The notes: generated by a model not told the origin, from the letters alone. Counted from the stretch's first letter, positions 1-8,800 are shown. The stretch: 34,057 nucleotides of DNA from Protofrankia sp. CiP1_Cm_nod1 (GCF_920888515.1 NZ_CAKKTM010000445.1:1-34057), one strand, 5' to 3'. Made by a program: numbers and translations.

Positions 1-1491
1 CCCTCGGTGGTCGGGCCGTCGGGGGCCAGGGGATCGGCGACCGGGCTGGTGGCGGTGACCGCGGTGGCGGGGATGGGTGGGGTGGGGAAGACCGCGCTGG
101 CGATCGAGTACCTGCACCGCTACGCAGCCGCGTTCGACCGGGTGGGCTGGGTGCCGGCGGAGAACCCCGACCTGCTCGGCAGCCATCTCGCCGACCTGGC
201 CCCGGCCGTCGGCCTGCCGCGGGATACCGACCCGGCGGCGGTGGTCGCCGCGTGGGTGCGTCTGCCGCGGTCGCTGCTGGTGTTCGACAACGCCGACGAC
301 CCGACGACCCTCGAACAAAAGCTACGGTTCGCACCGGGGCCGGGCCGGCTGCTGGTGACCTCCCGCCGCACCGGCTGGCGCCGCCTCGGCCTGGTGCTGG
401 ACATCCCGATGCTGCCCCACGCCGAGGCGATGGCGATGCTCACCGGCCGTTTCCCGGACTTGGACGTGGCGGTCGCGGACCGGATCTGCGCGCTGCTGGG
501 GGATCTGCCGCTGGCGGTGGAGCAGGCCGCCGGCTACCTCGACCAGACCGGCATGCCCGCGGCCGAGTACGCCGATCTGCTGGCGGAGCGGTTGGAGGAC
601 ATGCTCGTCCGCGGGTCGGCGCCGGATCCGGTGGTGCGGGCGGAACGCACGGTTGCGACCCTGTGGGAACTGTCGATCGACAAGCTGCGGGAGACGCGGC
701 CGGCGGCGGTGGCTCTGTTGGAGTTGTGGGCGTTCTGCGCCCCGGAGGCGATCCCGCTGGAACTGTTCACCACCACCCCGGACGCGCTCGGCCCCCGGGG
801 ACTGTTACGGGCCGCGACCGTCGACCGACTGGCGTGGGCGGAAACAGTGGGGGCGCTGGTCGGCTACCACCTGGCCGCCCGCGCGGGCGACACGGCCAGC
901 GTGCATCGACTGATCCAGGCCGCCACCCGCGCCGCCCTGCCCACCGCGGAACGGACGGAGCGGGTCACAGCGCTGGTCGGGCTGTGCACCGCCGTCCTGC
1001 CCGAGGAAATCAGAAACAACCCGGCGGTGTGGCCGCGGTGGCAGCGGGCCCTGCCACACGTGCGCGCGGTTCTCGACCGGGCCGACGGCCTCAACCCGCC
1101 CCCGGATGGGCTGACCCGGTTGTACAACCGCGCCGCCAGCTACCTCGTCGAGCACGGCCAGCCCGGGCAGGCTATGGCCCTGCTCCAGCGTGCCCTGACC
1201 CTCGACGAGCGCCTCCTCGGTCCGGATCATCCCGACACCCTGACCTCCCGGAACAACCTCGCCTATGCCTACGAGTCGGCGGGGCGGGCGGCGGAGGCGA
1301 TCGACCTATACGAGCGGACGCTGCCCGACATGCTGCGAATACTTGGTCCGGATCATCCCGACACCCTGACCTCCCGGAACAACCTCGTCCACGCTTACTG
1401 GTCGGCGGGGCGAGTGAAGGATGCGGTCAGCCTGTTTGAGCAGACCCTGGCCGATGCCCTACGGGTCCTCGACACCGATCACCCCGTGTGA
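1..1491 (+). CDS. NB-ARC / TPR-domain protein, 5' partial and probably frameshifted at its 3' end
   Basis: STAND-type ATPase of the kind common in Actinobacteria, presumably a signalling or regulatory switch; its ligand cannot be told. The reading frame is open to the left edge, so the true start and any N-terminal effector domain lie outside the window. The P-loop GMGGVGKTALA is encoded at about 73-105, followed by the NB-ARC region (LLVFDNADD as Walker B, LLVTSRR, then LGDLPLAVEQAAGYL as the GLPL-like motif). From about 1120 there are TPR_10-type repeats with the 42-residue unit LGPDHPDTLTSRNNLA. The last repeat stops at DTDHPV, but the next frame from 1491 reads TVIRGNLVAVRNT and ends at 1554-1556, which completes the repeat exactly. 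One base therefore seems to be missing near 1488-1490. A rare TTA leucine codon lies at 805-807. It converges on the phosphatase/hemL pair. Confidence 0.85.
   Translation, partial: PSVVGPSGARGSATGLVAVTAVAGMGGVGKTALAIEYLHRYAAAFDRVGWVPAENPDLLGSHLADLAPAVGLPRDTDPAAVVAAWVRLPRSLLVFDNADDPTTLEQKLRFAPGPGRLLVTSRRTGWRRLGLVLDIPMLPHAEAMAMLTGRFPDLDVAVADRICALLGDLPLAVEQAAGYLDQTGMPAAEYADLLAERLEDMLVRGSAPDPVVRAERTVATLWELSIDKLRETRPAAVALLELWAFCAPEAIPLELFTTTPDALGPRGLLRAATVDRLAWAETVGALVGYHLAARAGDTASVHRLIQAATRAALPTAERTERVTALVGLCTAVLPEEIRNNPAVWPRWQRALPHVRAVLDRADGLNPPPDGLTRLYNRAASYLVEHGQPGQAMALLQRALTLDERLLGPDHPDTLTSRNNLAYAYESAGRAAEAIDLYERTLPDMLRILGPDHPDTLTSRNNLVHAYWSAGRVKDAVSLFEQTLADALRVLDTDHPV
1219..1387 (+). repeat. 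43-bp direct repeat with 126-bp period inside the TPR region
   Basis: Two identical 43-base copies begin at 1219 and 1345. The 126-bp period equals 42 codons, one TPR_10 unit. Nucleotide identity, not only protein identity, points to recent duplication or gene conversion of TPR units, as is usual in this family. Confidence 0.9.
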
Positions 1492-1556
1492 CCGTGATCA
1501 GGGGCAACCTTGTCGCTGTCAGGAACACCGTGACGGCAGACGCGGACGCCTCATGA

Positions 1557-1971
1557 CGTCGCGGGATATCCGCGAGTTGTGTGGTGCTCTGATGACCGTG
1601 CGCGCTCCGGGGAACGGGTAATTCGTTATACGTGGCGGCCCGCTCGATGAGGTGAACGTGCGGACGGCCATCTGATCGTGTCCACAGACATGATAACGAT
1701 CATGAATGCCGATGGCGGGATGGTGTTCCGCGTCGCGTCCGCGCGTGCCGCGTCCACGCGTGCGGGTCGCTGCCCGAGAACACGCTGATGCCGTCGCGTC
1801 CCCCTCGCATCCGTCGGATCCGGTATCCGAAAGCCCGGATCGGCCGCACCGACTCGACGGGCACCCCGCGTCCGCCGGAAAGCCGGGGCAGCTCAGGTGC
1901 CCCGCGCGCAGAAACATAGGACAGGTCGTCCTCGGCCCAGTGGGTGGGGGGGCCGCCTTCGGCTGGTCGGG
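1557..1971. other. Intergenic spacer between converging genes
   Basis: No convincing gene. The stretch around 1620-1710 is poorer in GC than its surroundings and contains a near-palindrome around ACATGATAACGATCATG. Overlapping frames here have no recognisable protein. It separates the 3' ends of the NB-ARC gene and the phosphatase; I see no clear intrinsic terminator. Confidence 0.5.
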
Positions 1972-2757
1972 TCAGGCGCCGACGGAGCCCGGCTGGTTTG
2001 TGGTGGGGCCGTTGGGTTCGGCGTAGTCGATGCGGAGCAGGCGGTCCGCCGTGTAGACGGCTGAGGTGACGCTGGCGAGTGCGCACTGGCGGCGGTCCGG
2101 GCGGTGCCAGAGTTTGTGGCCCTCCAGTGCGCGCCGGGCCGTCCACACCGGCAGCTGGTGGCTGACGAGCACCACCTCGCGGCCGGGGAAGGCGTCCCGC
2201 CACTCGGCCACGGCGGCGAGCATGCGTCCGGCGATCTCGGTGTAGGGCTCGCCCCAGGACGGCCGGAACGGATTGATCAGCACCCGCCACATCCGCGGGT
2301 AGCGGAGCAGGGCCGGGCCGGCTTCGAACGGCTTGCCCTCGAAGACGTTGCGGCTTTCGATCAGGCGGGGGTCGATCTCCACGCCGATGCCGAGGGCCTG
2401 CGCGAGGGGGGCCGCGGTCTGCCGGGCCCGTTCGAGCGGGCTCGCCACGACCGCGGCGATGTCACGCCCGGCCAGGAACTCCGCGGTGACCTTCGCCTGC
2501 CGCTGCCCCGCCTCGGACAGGACGAACCCGGGCAGCCGGCCGTAGAGAACCTTCTCCGGGTTGAACACCTCACCGTGGCGTACCAGGTGGACGGTGGTCA
2601 GCCCACCCGACGCGGACCGTCCCGGCGAGGCTGGTTCCGGCGAGGCTGGTCCCGACAGGAAGGAGCCTGGCGAGGACGGTTCCGGCGAGGACGGTTCCGG
2701 CGCTGGGGACAGGGGCCCGTCGACGGGGTCGGACGCGCCGGGCCGTGCGGATGTCAT
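1972..2757 (-). CDS. Histidine phosphatase superfamily protein (phosphoglycerate-mutase-like)
   Basis: 261 residues, cytoplasmic. After about 52 Ser/Pro/Gly-rich residues comes the branch motif LVRHGE (RHG at 60-62, His61 the expected phospho-acceptor), then the [11 protein letters not shown] segment with conserved arginines (about 105-115) and the second catalytic histidine in VVLVSHQLP (about residue 200). The substrate is unknown. The M. tuberculosis gene at the same place (Rv0525, next to hemL) is likewise annotated only as mutase-like. The ATG at 2757 overlaps the hemL stop by four bases (ATGA), so translation is probably coupled. The N-terminal tail is encoded by imperfect repeats of a GGCGAGGCTGGTTCC-like unit at about 2615-2705 and is probably not part of the fold. 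Confidence 0.88.
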   Translation of the reverse strand: MTSARPGASDPVDGPLSPAPEPSSPEPSSPGSFLSGPASPEPASPGRSASGGLTTVHLVRHGEVFNPEKVLYGRLPGFVLSEAGQRQAKVTAEFLAGRDIAAVVASPLERARQTAAPLAQALGIGVEIDPRLIESRNVFEGKPFEAGPALLRYPRMWRVLINPFRPSWGEPYTEIAGRMLAAVAEWRDAFPGREVVLVSHQLPVWTARRALEGHKLWHRPDRRQCALASVTSAVYTADRLLRIDYAEPNGPTTNQPGSVGA

Positions 2758-4112
2758 GGACGCTTCCCTCCAGCGCTCGTGGCCGGGACCGGTTCGGGCA
2801 CGCCGGCGGCTGCCCGGGCCGCCGTCGGCGCGGCGGCCGCGATCCGTTCGACGGCCTCGTCATCATGCGCCGCCGAGACGAACCACGCCTCGTAGGCGGA
2901 TGGTGGCAGATACACCCCGACGTCCAGCATGGCATGGAAAAACGCGGCGTACCGGGCGCTGGACTGCGTCCGCGCTCCAGCGTAGTCGACCACCGACGGC
3001 CCGTCGGTGAAGAAGAAGCTGAACAGTGAGCCGGCGCTGCTGGGCAGGTGCGGCACGCCCTGCTCGGTCAGCGCCGTCGAGATGATGCCGGCGACGTCGC
3101 CGGCGCGGGCGTCCACCGTGGCGTACACCTCGGACGTGCAGGCACGCAGGGTGGCCAGGCCGGCGGCGACCGCCAGCGGGTTGCCCGACAGCGTCCCGGC
3201 CTGGTAGACGGGGCCGACGGGCGCGAGGTGGGACATCACCTCGGCACGCCCGCCGAAGGCCGCCGCCGGCAGCCCACCGCCCATCACCTTGCCGAAGGTG
3301 AACAGGTCCGGGGCCCACCCCTCGACGGCGCCCTCCACCCCCCACCAGCCGGCCGGGCCGATCCGGAAGCCGGTCATGACCTCGTCCAGGACGAGCAGGG
3401 CACCGTGGACGTCGCACAGCCGCCGCAGCCCGGCGTTGAAACCCGGCAGCGGGGGGACGACGCCCATGTTCGCCGCGGCGGCCTCGGTGATGACGGCGGC
3501 GATCTGCCCGGGATGTTCGGCGAAGGCCTCGTCCACGGCGGTCAGGTCGTTGTAGGGCAGGACGATCGTGTCCGCCGCGGTGGCCGCGGTCACTCCCGGC
3601 GTGTCCGGCAGGCCGAGGGTGGCCACCCCCGAGCCGGCGGCGGCGAGCAGCGCGTCGACGTGACCGTGGTAGCAGCCGGCGAACTTTATGATTTTCGACC
3701 GTCCGGTGACGCCGCGGGCGAGCCGCAGCGCGCTCATGGTGGCCTCGGTCCCGGAGTTGACCAGCCGGACCTGCTCGATCGGCCCCACCCGGGAGACGAT
3801 CTCCTCGGCCAATTCGACCTCGCCCGGGCTCGGCGTGCCGTAGCTCGTGCCCCGCGACGCGGCCACCCGCAGCGCCTCGACCACCGCCGGGTGGGCGTGC
3901 CCCAGGATCATCGGGCCCCAGGAGCAGACCAGGTCGACGTATCGGTGGCCGTCCGCGTCGGTGAGGTAGGCACCGTCCCCGGACACCATGAACCGTGGTG
4001 TGCCGCCAACCGCCCGGAACGCCCGAACCGGTGAGTTCACCCCACCGGGGATGATCCGCTGAGCTCGACGGAACAACTCCTCGGAGGCAGCGGCCCCGGA
4101 CACGACTGACAT
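2754..4112 (-). CDS. hemL: Glutamate-1-semialdehyde 2,1-aminomutase
   Basis: Converts glutamate-1-semialdehyde to 5-aminolevulinate, the last step of the C5 route to tetrapyrroles that starts with HemA (14914-16287). 452 residues, normal length. It is a class-III aminotransferase fold with PLP-binding motifs: [15 protein letters not shown] (about 119-133), [10 protein letters not shown] (Asp243 toward the pyridine nitrogen) and [12 protein letters not shown] (Lys275, the expected Schiff-base lysine). The start at 4112 is chosen because [14 protein letters not shown] matches the usual N-terminus and a GAGGA sequence lies just upstream; the frame stays open much farther upstream but that part is not conserved. 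It overlaps the following phosphatase gene by four bases. In M. tuberculosis this pair is followed by cytochrome c biogenesis genes, which are absent here. Confidence 0.97.
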   Translation of the reverse strand: MSVVSGAAASEELFRRAQRIIPGGVNSPVRAFRAVGGTPRFMVSGDGAYLTDADGHRYVDLVCSWGPMILGHAHPAVVEALRVAASRGTSYGTPSPGEVELAEEIVSRVGPIEQVRLVNSGTEATMSALRLARGVTGRSKIIKFAGCYHGHVDALLAAAGSGVATLGLPDTPGVTAATAADTIVLPYNDLTAVDEAFAEHPGQIAAVITEAAAANMGVVPPLPGFNAGLRRLCDVHGALLVLDEVMTGFRIGPAGWWGVEGAVEGWAPDLFTFGKVMGGGLPAAAFGGRAEVMSHLAPVGPVYQAGTLSGNPLAVAAGLATLRACTSEVYATVDARAGDVAGIISTALTEQGVPHLPSSAGSLFSFFFTDGPSVVDYAGARTQSSARYAAFFHAMLDVGVYLPPSAYEAWFVSAAHDDEAVERIAAAAPTAARAAAGVPEPVPATSAGGKRP

Positions 4113-4763
4113 GCCCCGATCCTCGCAGGTCAGCGCCGCCCCCCGCTGGCCCTGGTCCCCATCCCGGTTCCACCACCGGGGACGCCTGCGGCCGACCGCC
4201 GAGGAGCCGGGCCGGCGCGGTACAGGGGACGCCGGCCCCGGGGCCGCCGGTGGGCGGGGATGACCCAGCCGCCCACCGGCGTCCGTGACGCGGCACGCCC
4301 ACCGGCCGCGCGCCTCATGCCGGCCGGCCGGCGCATCCGTGCCGCCAAGAAGCCAACAGGCCGACGCGGCCACACCGGTGAGAAGCCAGCGGCCACACCG
4401 GTGAGAAGCCAACAGACCGACGTATCCGCGCCGGCGCATGACCGACGGCCAGCGCGGACACGCTGAGAAATGGCCGACAGGCCGGCACACTCCACGTCGG
4501 CGGCGGCCAGCAGGCCGGTGGGCGGCTGACAGGCCGGCGCGGGGCGCGCCGCCGAGGGCCAGGGCCGATCCGAGGCCGATCCGAGGCCGAGAATGGTCAG
4601 GGGGCCAAGGAGTCAGGGGGCCAGAGGCCGGCACGGGTGCGCCGCCGAGCCCACCCGTGCCGGAGGTGTCACGACGCACTTCCGAGCATGACGCAGCGGG
4701 TCACGCAGCGCTCGTCGAGCGTCCGGCCCGGGGCATCCGCAATGGTCGGACCGCTGACGTCCC

Positions 4764-4854
4764 CGTCCACCAGACCCGTCCGCCAAGCCCGTCCACCGAA
4801 CACGTCCGCCGAATCTGTCCGCCAAGCTCGTCTATAGAATCCGTCCGTCGGATC
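4764..4854. repeat. 13-bp minisatellite, 7 imperfect copies
   Basis: Seven head-to-tail 13-base units of consensus CGTCCGCCGAAYC, starting at 4764, 4777, 4790, 4803, 4816, 4829 and 4842. The period is exactly 13 and is not a multiple of three, so it is not a coding repeat. It lies about 240 bases upstream of padR. Confidence 0.9.
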
Positions 4855-5057
4855 CGGTGTGGGACGACCGGGAATATCAGGACCTCCCGCGGCACCGGGC
4901 AGGAATTCCATCATGTCCTGGCTTCGCCGCGTCCTGGTTCCGTCATGTCCGGTGAATATCTCGCGAATCAGGACAGCGCTGTCGGCTCCGCCAGCCGCCC
5001 GGCCGGATTGACAGGCCGGCTTTTGTAACCGGACACTCGCAGTCGAGTAATCGGGGG

Positions 5058-5089
5058 CGGAGAACAGCACGGACGGAGAACGGTACGGA
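5058..5089 (+). promoter_or_regulatory. 16-bp tandem duplication directly upstream of padR
   Basis: CGGAGAACAGCACGGA at 5058-5073 is followed immediately by CGGAGAACGGTACGGA at 5074-5089, two mismatches, ending one base before the padR ATG. Each copy carries a GGAG that could serve as ribosome binding site. A short inverted repeat ACTCG-CAGT-CGAGT lies just upstream (about 5034-5047). PadR-family repressors commonly bind repeats close to their own start, so this is a candidate operator or leader; the function is inferred. Confidence 0.4.
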
Positions 5090-5090
5090 C

Positions 5091-6119
5091 ATGGCCCGTC
5101 GACGGATGGCAAACATGCTGGCCCTTGCTGTGCTCGGAATTCTCAACGAACGGCCCATGCACCCGTACGAGATGTCGACAACCATGCGCGAGCGGCACAA
5201 GGAAGACAGTATCAAGCTGACGTACGGCTCGCTCTACACGGTCGTGGACGCACTGGCTCACAACGGTTACATCACCGCCCGCGAAACCGTCCGTGACGGT
5301 CGACGGCCGGAACGGACCGTCTACGAGATCACGCCGGCCGGCCGGACCGAGCTCTACGACTGGATGTCCGAACTGGTCAGCACGCCGACAAAGGAGTATC
5401 TCCGCTTCGAGGCGGCGCTTTCCATGCTGGCGGTGCTCACACCGGAGGACACCGCGAGACTGCTCACCGAACGCCGCAACCGGCTCCTGCTCCAGATCGA
5501 GCACAGCCACGCGGGCGAGGCGCTGGCCGTCCGCAAGGGGCTCCCCCGGCTGTTCACCCTGGAAACCGAGTATTTCAGCGCCCTGGCCGAGGCCGAGCTG
5601 CGTTACGTGGACGAGCTCATCTCGGAGATCACCAACAGGACGTTGGACGGCATCCACATCTGGGACGCGATCCACACCCGCGGCGAGACCGATCCCGAGC
5701 GGATACGGGAGGCCGTGCTCAAGGCCCTGGAAGGCCAACGGCGACGCGACCGCGCTCCTCGCGCGCCCGGCATTCCCGCCGGGACCGGGGCTCCCGCGGA
5801 AACCGGGACTCCTGCCGGAACCAAGACTTCCGCCGGGAGCCGGATTCCGGCCGGAACCAGCATTCCCGCCGGAACCGTAATTCTCGCCGGGAGCCGGACT
5901 CATCCCGTGCCCGGAACTCCCGGCGGGCCCGCGCCGCCCGCCGGATCCGGGATTCCCGGCGGATCGGCAGAGCCCGGCCAGGAGCCGCGGAAGCAGGTAT
6001 GGGAGCCGGTCCGGAAAATCCGGGAGATCCGGGAGCCAGTCCGGCAGGCTCAACGGAAACCCCCGGGCAGCGGCCCGGCGCCCTGCCCGGAAAATACCGC
6101 CGGAAAAAAAGAAGAGTAA
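5091..6119 (+). CDS. PadR-family transcriptional regulator with repetitive C-terminal tail
   Basis: 342 residues; typical PadR proteins are 110-220. Residues 1-90 are the PadR winged helix (LAVLGILNERPMHPYEM, then LTYGSLYTVVDALAHNGYI and a wing with RTVYEITPAGRTEL). Residues 95-220 look like the helical Vir/AphA-type C-terminal dimerisation domain. Beyond about residue 227 the protein is low complexity: seven 6-residue units such as IPAGTG/IPAGTS, then Pro/Gly/Lys-rich sequence. The stop at 6117-6119 touches the following transporter gene, so it is cotranscribed with the drrA/drrB pair. PadR regulators next to DrrAB-type pumps usually repress them and are released by the pump substrate; that role is inferred here. 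Confidence 0.9.
   Translation: MARRRMANMLALAVLGILNERPMHPYEMSTTMRERHKEDSIKLTYGSLYTVVDALAHNGYITARETVRDGRRPERTVYEITPAGRTELYDWMSELVSTPTKEYLRFEAALSMLAVLTPEDTARLLTERRNRLLLQIEHSHAGEALAVRKGLPRLFTLETEYFSALAEAELRYVDELISEITNRTLDGIHIWDAIHTRGETDPERIREAVLKALEGQRRRDRAPRAPGIPAGTGAPAETGTPAGTKTSAGSRIPAGTSIPAGTVILAGSRTHPVPGTPGGPAPPAGSGIPGGSAEPGQEPRKQVWEPVRKIREIREPVRQAQRKPPGSGPAPCPENTAGKKEE
5772..5897 (+). repeat. 18-bp coding minisatellite in padR, 7 copies
   Basis: Seven 18-base units in frame (5772, 5790, 5808, 5826, 5844, 5862, 5880) encode six-residue repeats with consensus I-P-A-G-T/S-x. Copies diverge at several positions, so the array is not brand new. It extends the PadR C-terminus. Confidence 0.9.
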
Positions 6120-6139
6120 TGCGGACAAGGGGGGATCTG

Positions 6140-7465
6140 ATGACCGCACACCCGGCTCCGGAATCCGCCGGGCAGCCACCCGGCATCGCCACCACACTAC
6201 TGCCTGGAACATCCGGGACCGCCAAGCGGACCACGGCCACGAAAACAGCGGGAACAGCGGCCGCGACGACAGCCACGGCAACGGCGACAGCCACGGGAAC
6301 GGCGACAGCAGCGGCGGCCACGCTGACGCGGCCTGGCGGTGCCGCCGGAACGGCCACGGACGCGGCCGTCTTCCGGAGCACCGTACACACCACGGACCCG
6401 GGCGAACATTTCACGATTCAGGCGGAAAAGCTGGTGAAAACCTACCGCGGGGGCGTGCGTGCGCTGTCCGGCCTGAGCTTCGGTGTCGCACCCGCGACAG
6501 TGTTCGGCCTGCTGGGGCCGAACGGCGCCGGCAAATCCACGACAGTGAAGATCCTGACCACGCTGTCACGCCCGGACTCGGGGACGGTCAGCGTGGCCGG
6601 GATCGACGTCCTCGCACATCCCGAGCAGGTCCGGCAGCGCATCGGCGTGGTCGCCCAGCGGTCCGGCATCGACCTGGAGGCCACCGGTCGCGAGAACCTC
6701 GCACTCGCCGCCCGCCTGCACGGCCTGCCCCGCTCCATGCTGATCGACCGGGTCACCGAGCTGCTCGACCAGTTCGAGCTGACGGCGGCCGCGGACCGGC
6801 CGGCGCGCACCTACTCCGGTGGCATGCTGCGCAAGCTCGACGTGGCGGTAGGCCTGATCCACCAGCCCAGCGTGCTCTTCCTCGACGAGCCCACCACCGG
6901 CCTGGACCCGCAGGCACGCGCCCAGATGTGGGACGAGATCGGTTCGCTCGCGGCGGACGGCCTGACGATCCTGCTCACCACGCACTACCTCGAGGAGGCG
7001 GACCGGCTCGCCTCCCTCGTGGCGATCATCGACGGCGGGCGCATCCTCGTCCAGGGCAGTCCTGACGCGCTCAAGAGCGAACTGAAAGGTGACGCCGTCC
7101 ACCTTGAGCTCGCCGCCGTCCCGGCCGCCGTGGTCGTGGAGACAGTGACCGCGGCCCTCGACCAGGTCCCGGGCGTCACCGAGACCACGGTGAACGGCCG
7201 GGAGGTGCACGCCCGGGTCACCCATGGCGCTTCGTCGCTGCCTGCCGTGTTCGCGGCTCTCGACCGGGTGGACGTCGCGGTGGTCGCGGCGACGATCGCC
7301 CGGCCGTCCCTGGACGACGTCTACCTGCGTCACGTGGGCCGCCGGTTCACCGCCGACGCAGGGCCCGGAGCGGATGCCGGCCCCGTCCCGGACAGTCTCC
7401 AGGACGACAGGCCCCAGGACGGGGCTGCCCAGCCCAACGCTGTTCCGGACAAGGGGGTGGCCTGA
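6140..7465 (+). CDS. ABC transporter ATP-binding protein, DrrA type
   Basis: ATPase of a two-component drug or lipid exporter with the permease at 7465-8559. About 441 residues from the ATG at 6140, chosen for the AAGGGGGG ribosome binding site six bases upstream. An in-frame ATG at 6119 overlapping the padR stop (TAATG) is an alternative. Residues 30-75 are an Ala/Thr-rich repeat-derived extension absent from typical DrrA. Then come Walker A GPNGAGKST (126-134), Q-loop near AQRSG (172-176), signature YSGGM (225-229), Walker B LFLDE (246-250) and the H-loop TTHYLEEAD (His282). The C-terminal region resembles the DrrA-family accessory domain (SLDDVYLRHVGRRF) before another Asp/Gly-rich tail. 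The substrate cannot be read from sequence. Confidence 0.93.
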   Translation: MTAHPAPESAGQPPGIATTLLPGTSGTAKRTTATKTAGTAAATTATATATATGTATAAAATLTRPGGAAGTATDAAVFRSTVHTTDPGEHFTIQAEKLVKTYRGGVRALSGLSFGVAPATVFGLLGPNGAGKSTTVKILTTLSRPDSGTVSVAGIDVLAHPEQVRQRIGVVAQRSGIDLEATGRENLALAARLHGLPRSMLIDRVTELLDQFELTAAADRPARTYSGGMLRKLDVAVGLIHQPSVLFLDEPTTGLDPQARAQMWDEIGSLAADGLTILLTTHYLEEADRLASLVAIIDGGRILVQGSPDALKSELKGDAVHLELAAVPAAVVVETVTAALDQVPGVTETTVNGREVHARVTHGASSLPAVFAALDRVDVAVVAATIARPSLDDVYLRHVGRRFTADAGPGADAGPVPDSLQDDRPQDGAAQPNAVPDKGVA

Positions 7466-8559
7466 TGGCAGGCCTCACTGACACCGGCACGACCACCGAC
7501 ACCACCGACACCACCGACACCACCGACACGGTCGACACCACCGACACGGTCGACACCGCCGGCCCTGGCGCCAAAGCCGCCGCCCCGGCCAGCCCTGGCA
7601 CCGCGATCGCCCCGGCCGGTGGCGCCGCCAGAGGTGACATCCCGACCAGTCCAGGGAGCACGACCGGCACCCCGGCCGGCGCGGCCGCACGAGCCCGCGT
7701 TCCGGCCGTCCCGGCTGCTCCGGTTGACATCACGAGGATCCCGGAGCCACAGCCGCTGCCGGCTGCCGAGCGGAGCGGGTTCACCGCCTCGGCAGCCAGC
7801 CAGCTGCGCTGGCTGACCGTCCGTCACCTGCGCGCGATGCTACGCCAGCCCGCCTACCTGGCGATCACGATCGTGCAGGCGGTGGTATGGCTGCCCCTGT
7901 TCGGATCGTTGTTCCGCCGGGTTGTGGATGTCCCCGGCTTTGGCGGCGGCTCCTATTTTGACTTTCTCACGCCCGGTGTGGTGGTGATGAGCGCGCTGTT
8001 CTCGGCGGGCTGGTCCGGGATGAACGTCATCATCGAGATCGACCGTGGTGTGACGGACCGGATGCTGACCCTGCCGGTCCGACGCGGTGCCCTGATCGGC
8101 AGCAGACTTGTCTTCCAGGTGCTGATTACCATCATCCAGTCGGTGATCATCATATTGCTCGGCTGGGCGATCGGAGCCCGCTACCACAACGGGCTGGTGG
8201 GCCCGGCCGTCCTGCTCGCCGGTGCCGCGCTGGTCGCGCTCATCGTGGCGGCCCTGTCCTACGGGCTCGCCCTGATCGTGCGCAGGGAGGAGGTGCTGAT
8301 CGCGGCGGTGAACTTCTGCGTCCTGCCGCTGACGTTCCTGTCATCCGCGATCATGGCGAAGGAGCTCATGCCGGGCTGGATGCGGGTTGTCGCCTGGTTC
8401 AACCCGGTGGACTGGGCGGTGACCGCCGTCCGCGAGGCCGGGTCGGTCGACCCGGACTGGCTGTCGATCAGCCTCCACCTGCTCGGCCTCACCGCCCTGG
8501 CGGTGCTGGCTGGCAAGTTCGCCACCCGCGCCTTCGGCATCTACCACCGCTCCCTGTAG
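7465..8559 (+). CDS. ABC transporter permease, DrrB / ABC-2 type
   Basis: Membrane partner of the preceding ATPase; start ATG at 7465 overlaps its stop (TGATG), with AAGGGGG upstream. 364 residues. The first 110 residues are low complexity, beginning with Thr-Asp-Thr repeats, and lie in the cytoplasm. From about residue 115 the ABC2_membrane domain follows, with hydrophobic helices around AYLAITIVQAVVWLPLFG, VVVMSALFSAGW, LITIIQSVIIILLGWAIG, VLLAGAALVALIVAALSYGLAL, FCVLPLTFLSSAIM and LLGLTALAVLAGKF, six in all. The segment FNPVDWAVTAVREA is typical of DrrB proteins. Likely exports a hydrophobic compound under control of the operon's PadR regulator. Confidence 0.92.
   Translation: MAGLTDTGTTTDTTDTTDTTDTVDTTDTVDTAGPGAKAAAPASPGTAIAPAGGAARGDIPTSPGSTTGTPAGAAARARVPAVPAAPVDITRIPEPQPLPAAERSGFTASAASQLRWLTVRHLRAMLRQPAYLAITIVQAVVWLPLFGSLFRRVVDVPGFGGGSYFDFLTPGVVVMSALFSAGWSGMNVIIEIDRGVTDRMLTLPVRRGALIGSRLVFQVLITIIQSVIIILLGWAIGARYHNGLVGPAVLLAGAALVALIVAALSYGLALIVRREEVLIAAVNFCVLPLTFLSSAIMAKELMPGWMRVVAWFNPVDWAVTAVREAGSVDPDWLSISLHLLGLTALAVLAGKFATRAFGIYHRSL
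7492..7554 (+). repeat. 9-bp coding tandem repeat in the drrB N-terminus
   Basis: Seven in-frame 9-base units, ACCACCGAC or ACGGTCGAC, encode T-T-D / T-V-D triplets. It lies before the first membrane helix and is unlikely to be needed for transport. Confidence 0.9.
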
Positions 8560-8692
8560 GAGCACGAAATCTCCCGGCGAAAGCATGAGAGCGAGGGATT
8601 ATAATGCGGTGCTGGCGGCCGTTTTCGCGTTCGATTCCTCGGTCAGGTGAACACCGGTTCCCAATAAGGCGATACCTGCTGTGATCCGTGGC

Positions 8693-8736
8693 TCTTTCGC
8701 GTGCGCCGGCCCGGTGGAGCCGGCGCACGCGAAGGA
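8693..8736. terminator. Strong hairpin between drrB and the DUF262 relic
   Basis: Arms TTCGCGTGCGCCGGC (8696-8710) and GCCGGCGCACGCGAA (8719-8733) are perfectly complementary over 15 bp with an 8-base loop, and three more pairs (one G-T wobble) extend the stem to 8693-8736. It sits between genes converging from both sides, so a bidirectional terminator is likely. No long T run follows, as is common in high-GC actinobacteria. Confidence 0.7.
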
Positions 8737-8800
8737 CTCGGTACACCCCGACCCGGCCGGCGACCGACGCTGTCCGGCCTCCGTCGTCATGGGGCGGATT

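Larger units (their letters stand above)
4113..5090. other. Repeat-rich divergent intergenic region between hemL and padR
   Basis: Nearly 1 kb with no gene I can support. It should hold the promoters of both divergent operons. It contains several families of short repeats: a 22-bp direct repeat (CGGCCACACCGGTGAGAAG...) at 4367-4388 and 4390-4411, related GCCAACAGGCCGACG-like units across 4345-4540, a GATCCGAGGCC duplication at about 4568-4590, and the 13-bp array at 4764-4854. All frames through it encode Arg/Pro/Gly-rich nonsense. Confidence 0.6.

Noticed and set aside
4764-4854. Regularly spaced repeats considered as a CRISPR array.
   Set aside because: Units are contiguous, 13 bases long and without spacers; no cas genes in the window. 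The other arrays likewise lack spacers.
4438-5028. Open frame of 196 codons upstream of padR.
   Set aside because: Composition is Arg/Pro/Ser-rich, it runs through several non-coding repeat arrays whose period is not a multiple of three, and there is no family resemblance.
8598-8605. TATAAT/ATTATA sequence between drrB and the hairpin, a possible promoter.
   Set aside because: No -35 element at the proper distance on either strand, and no gene start downstream except across the hairpin.
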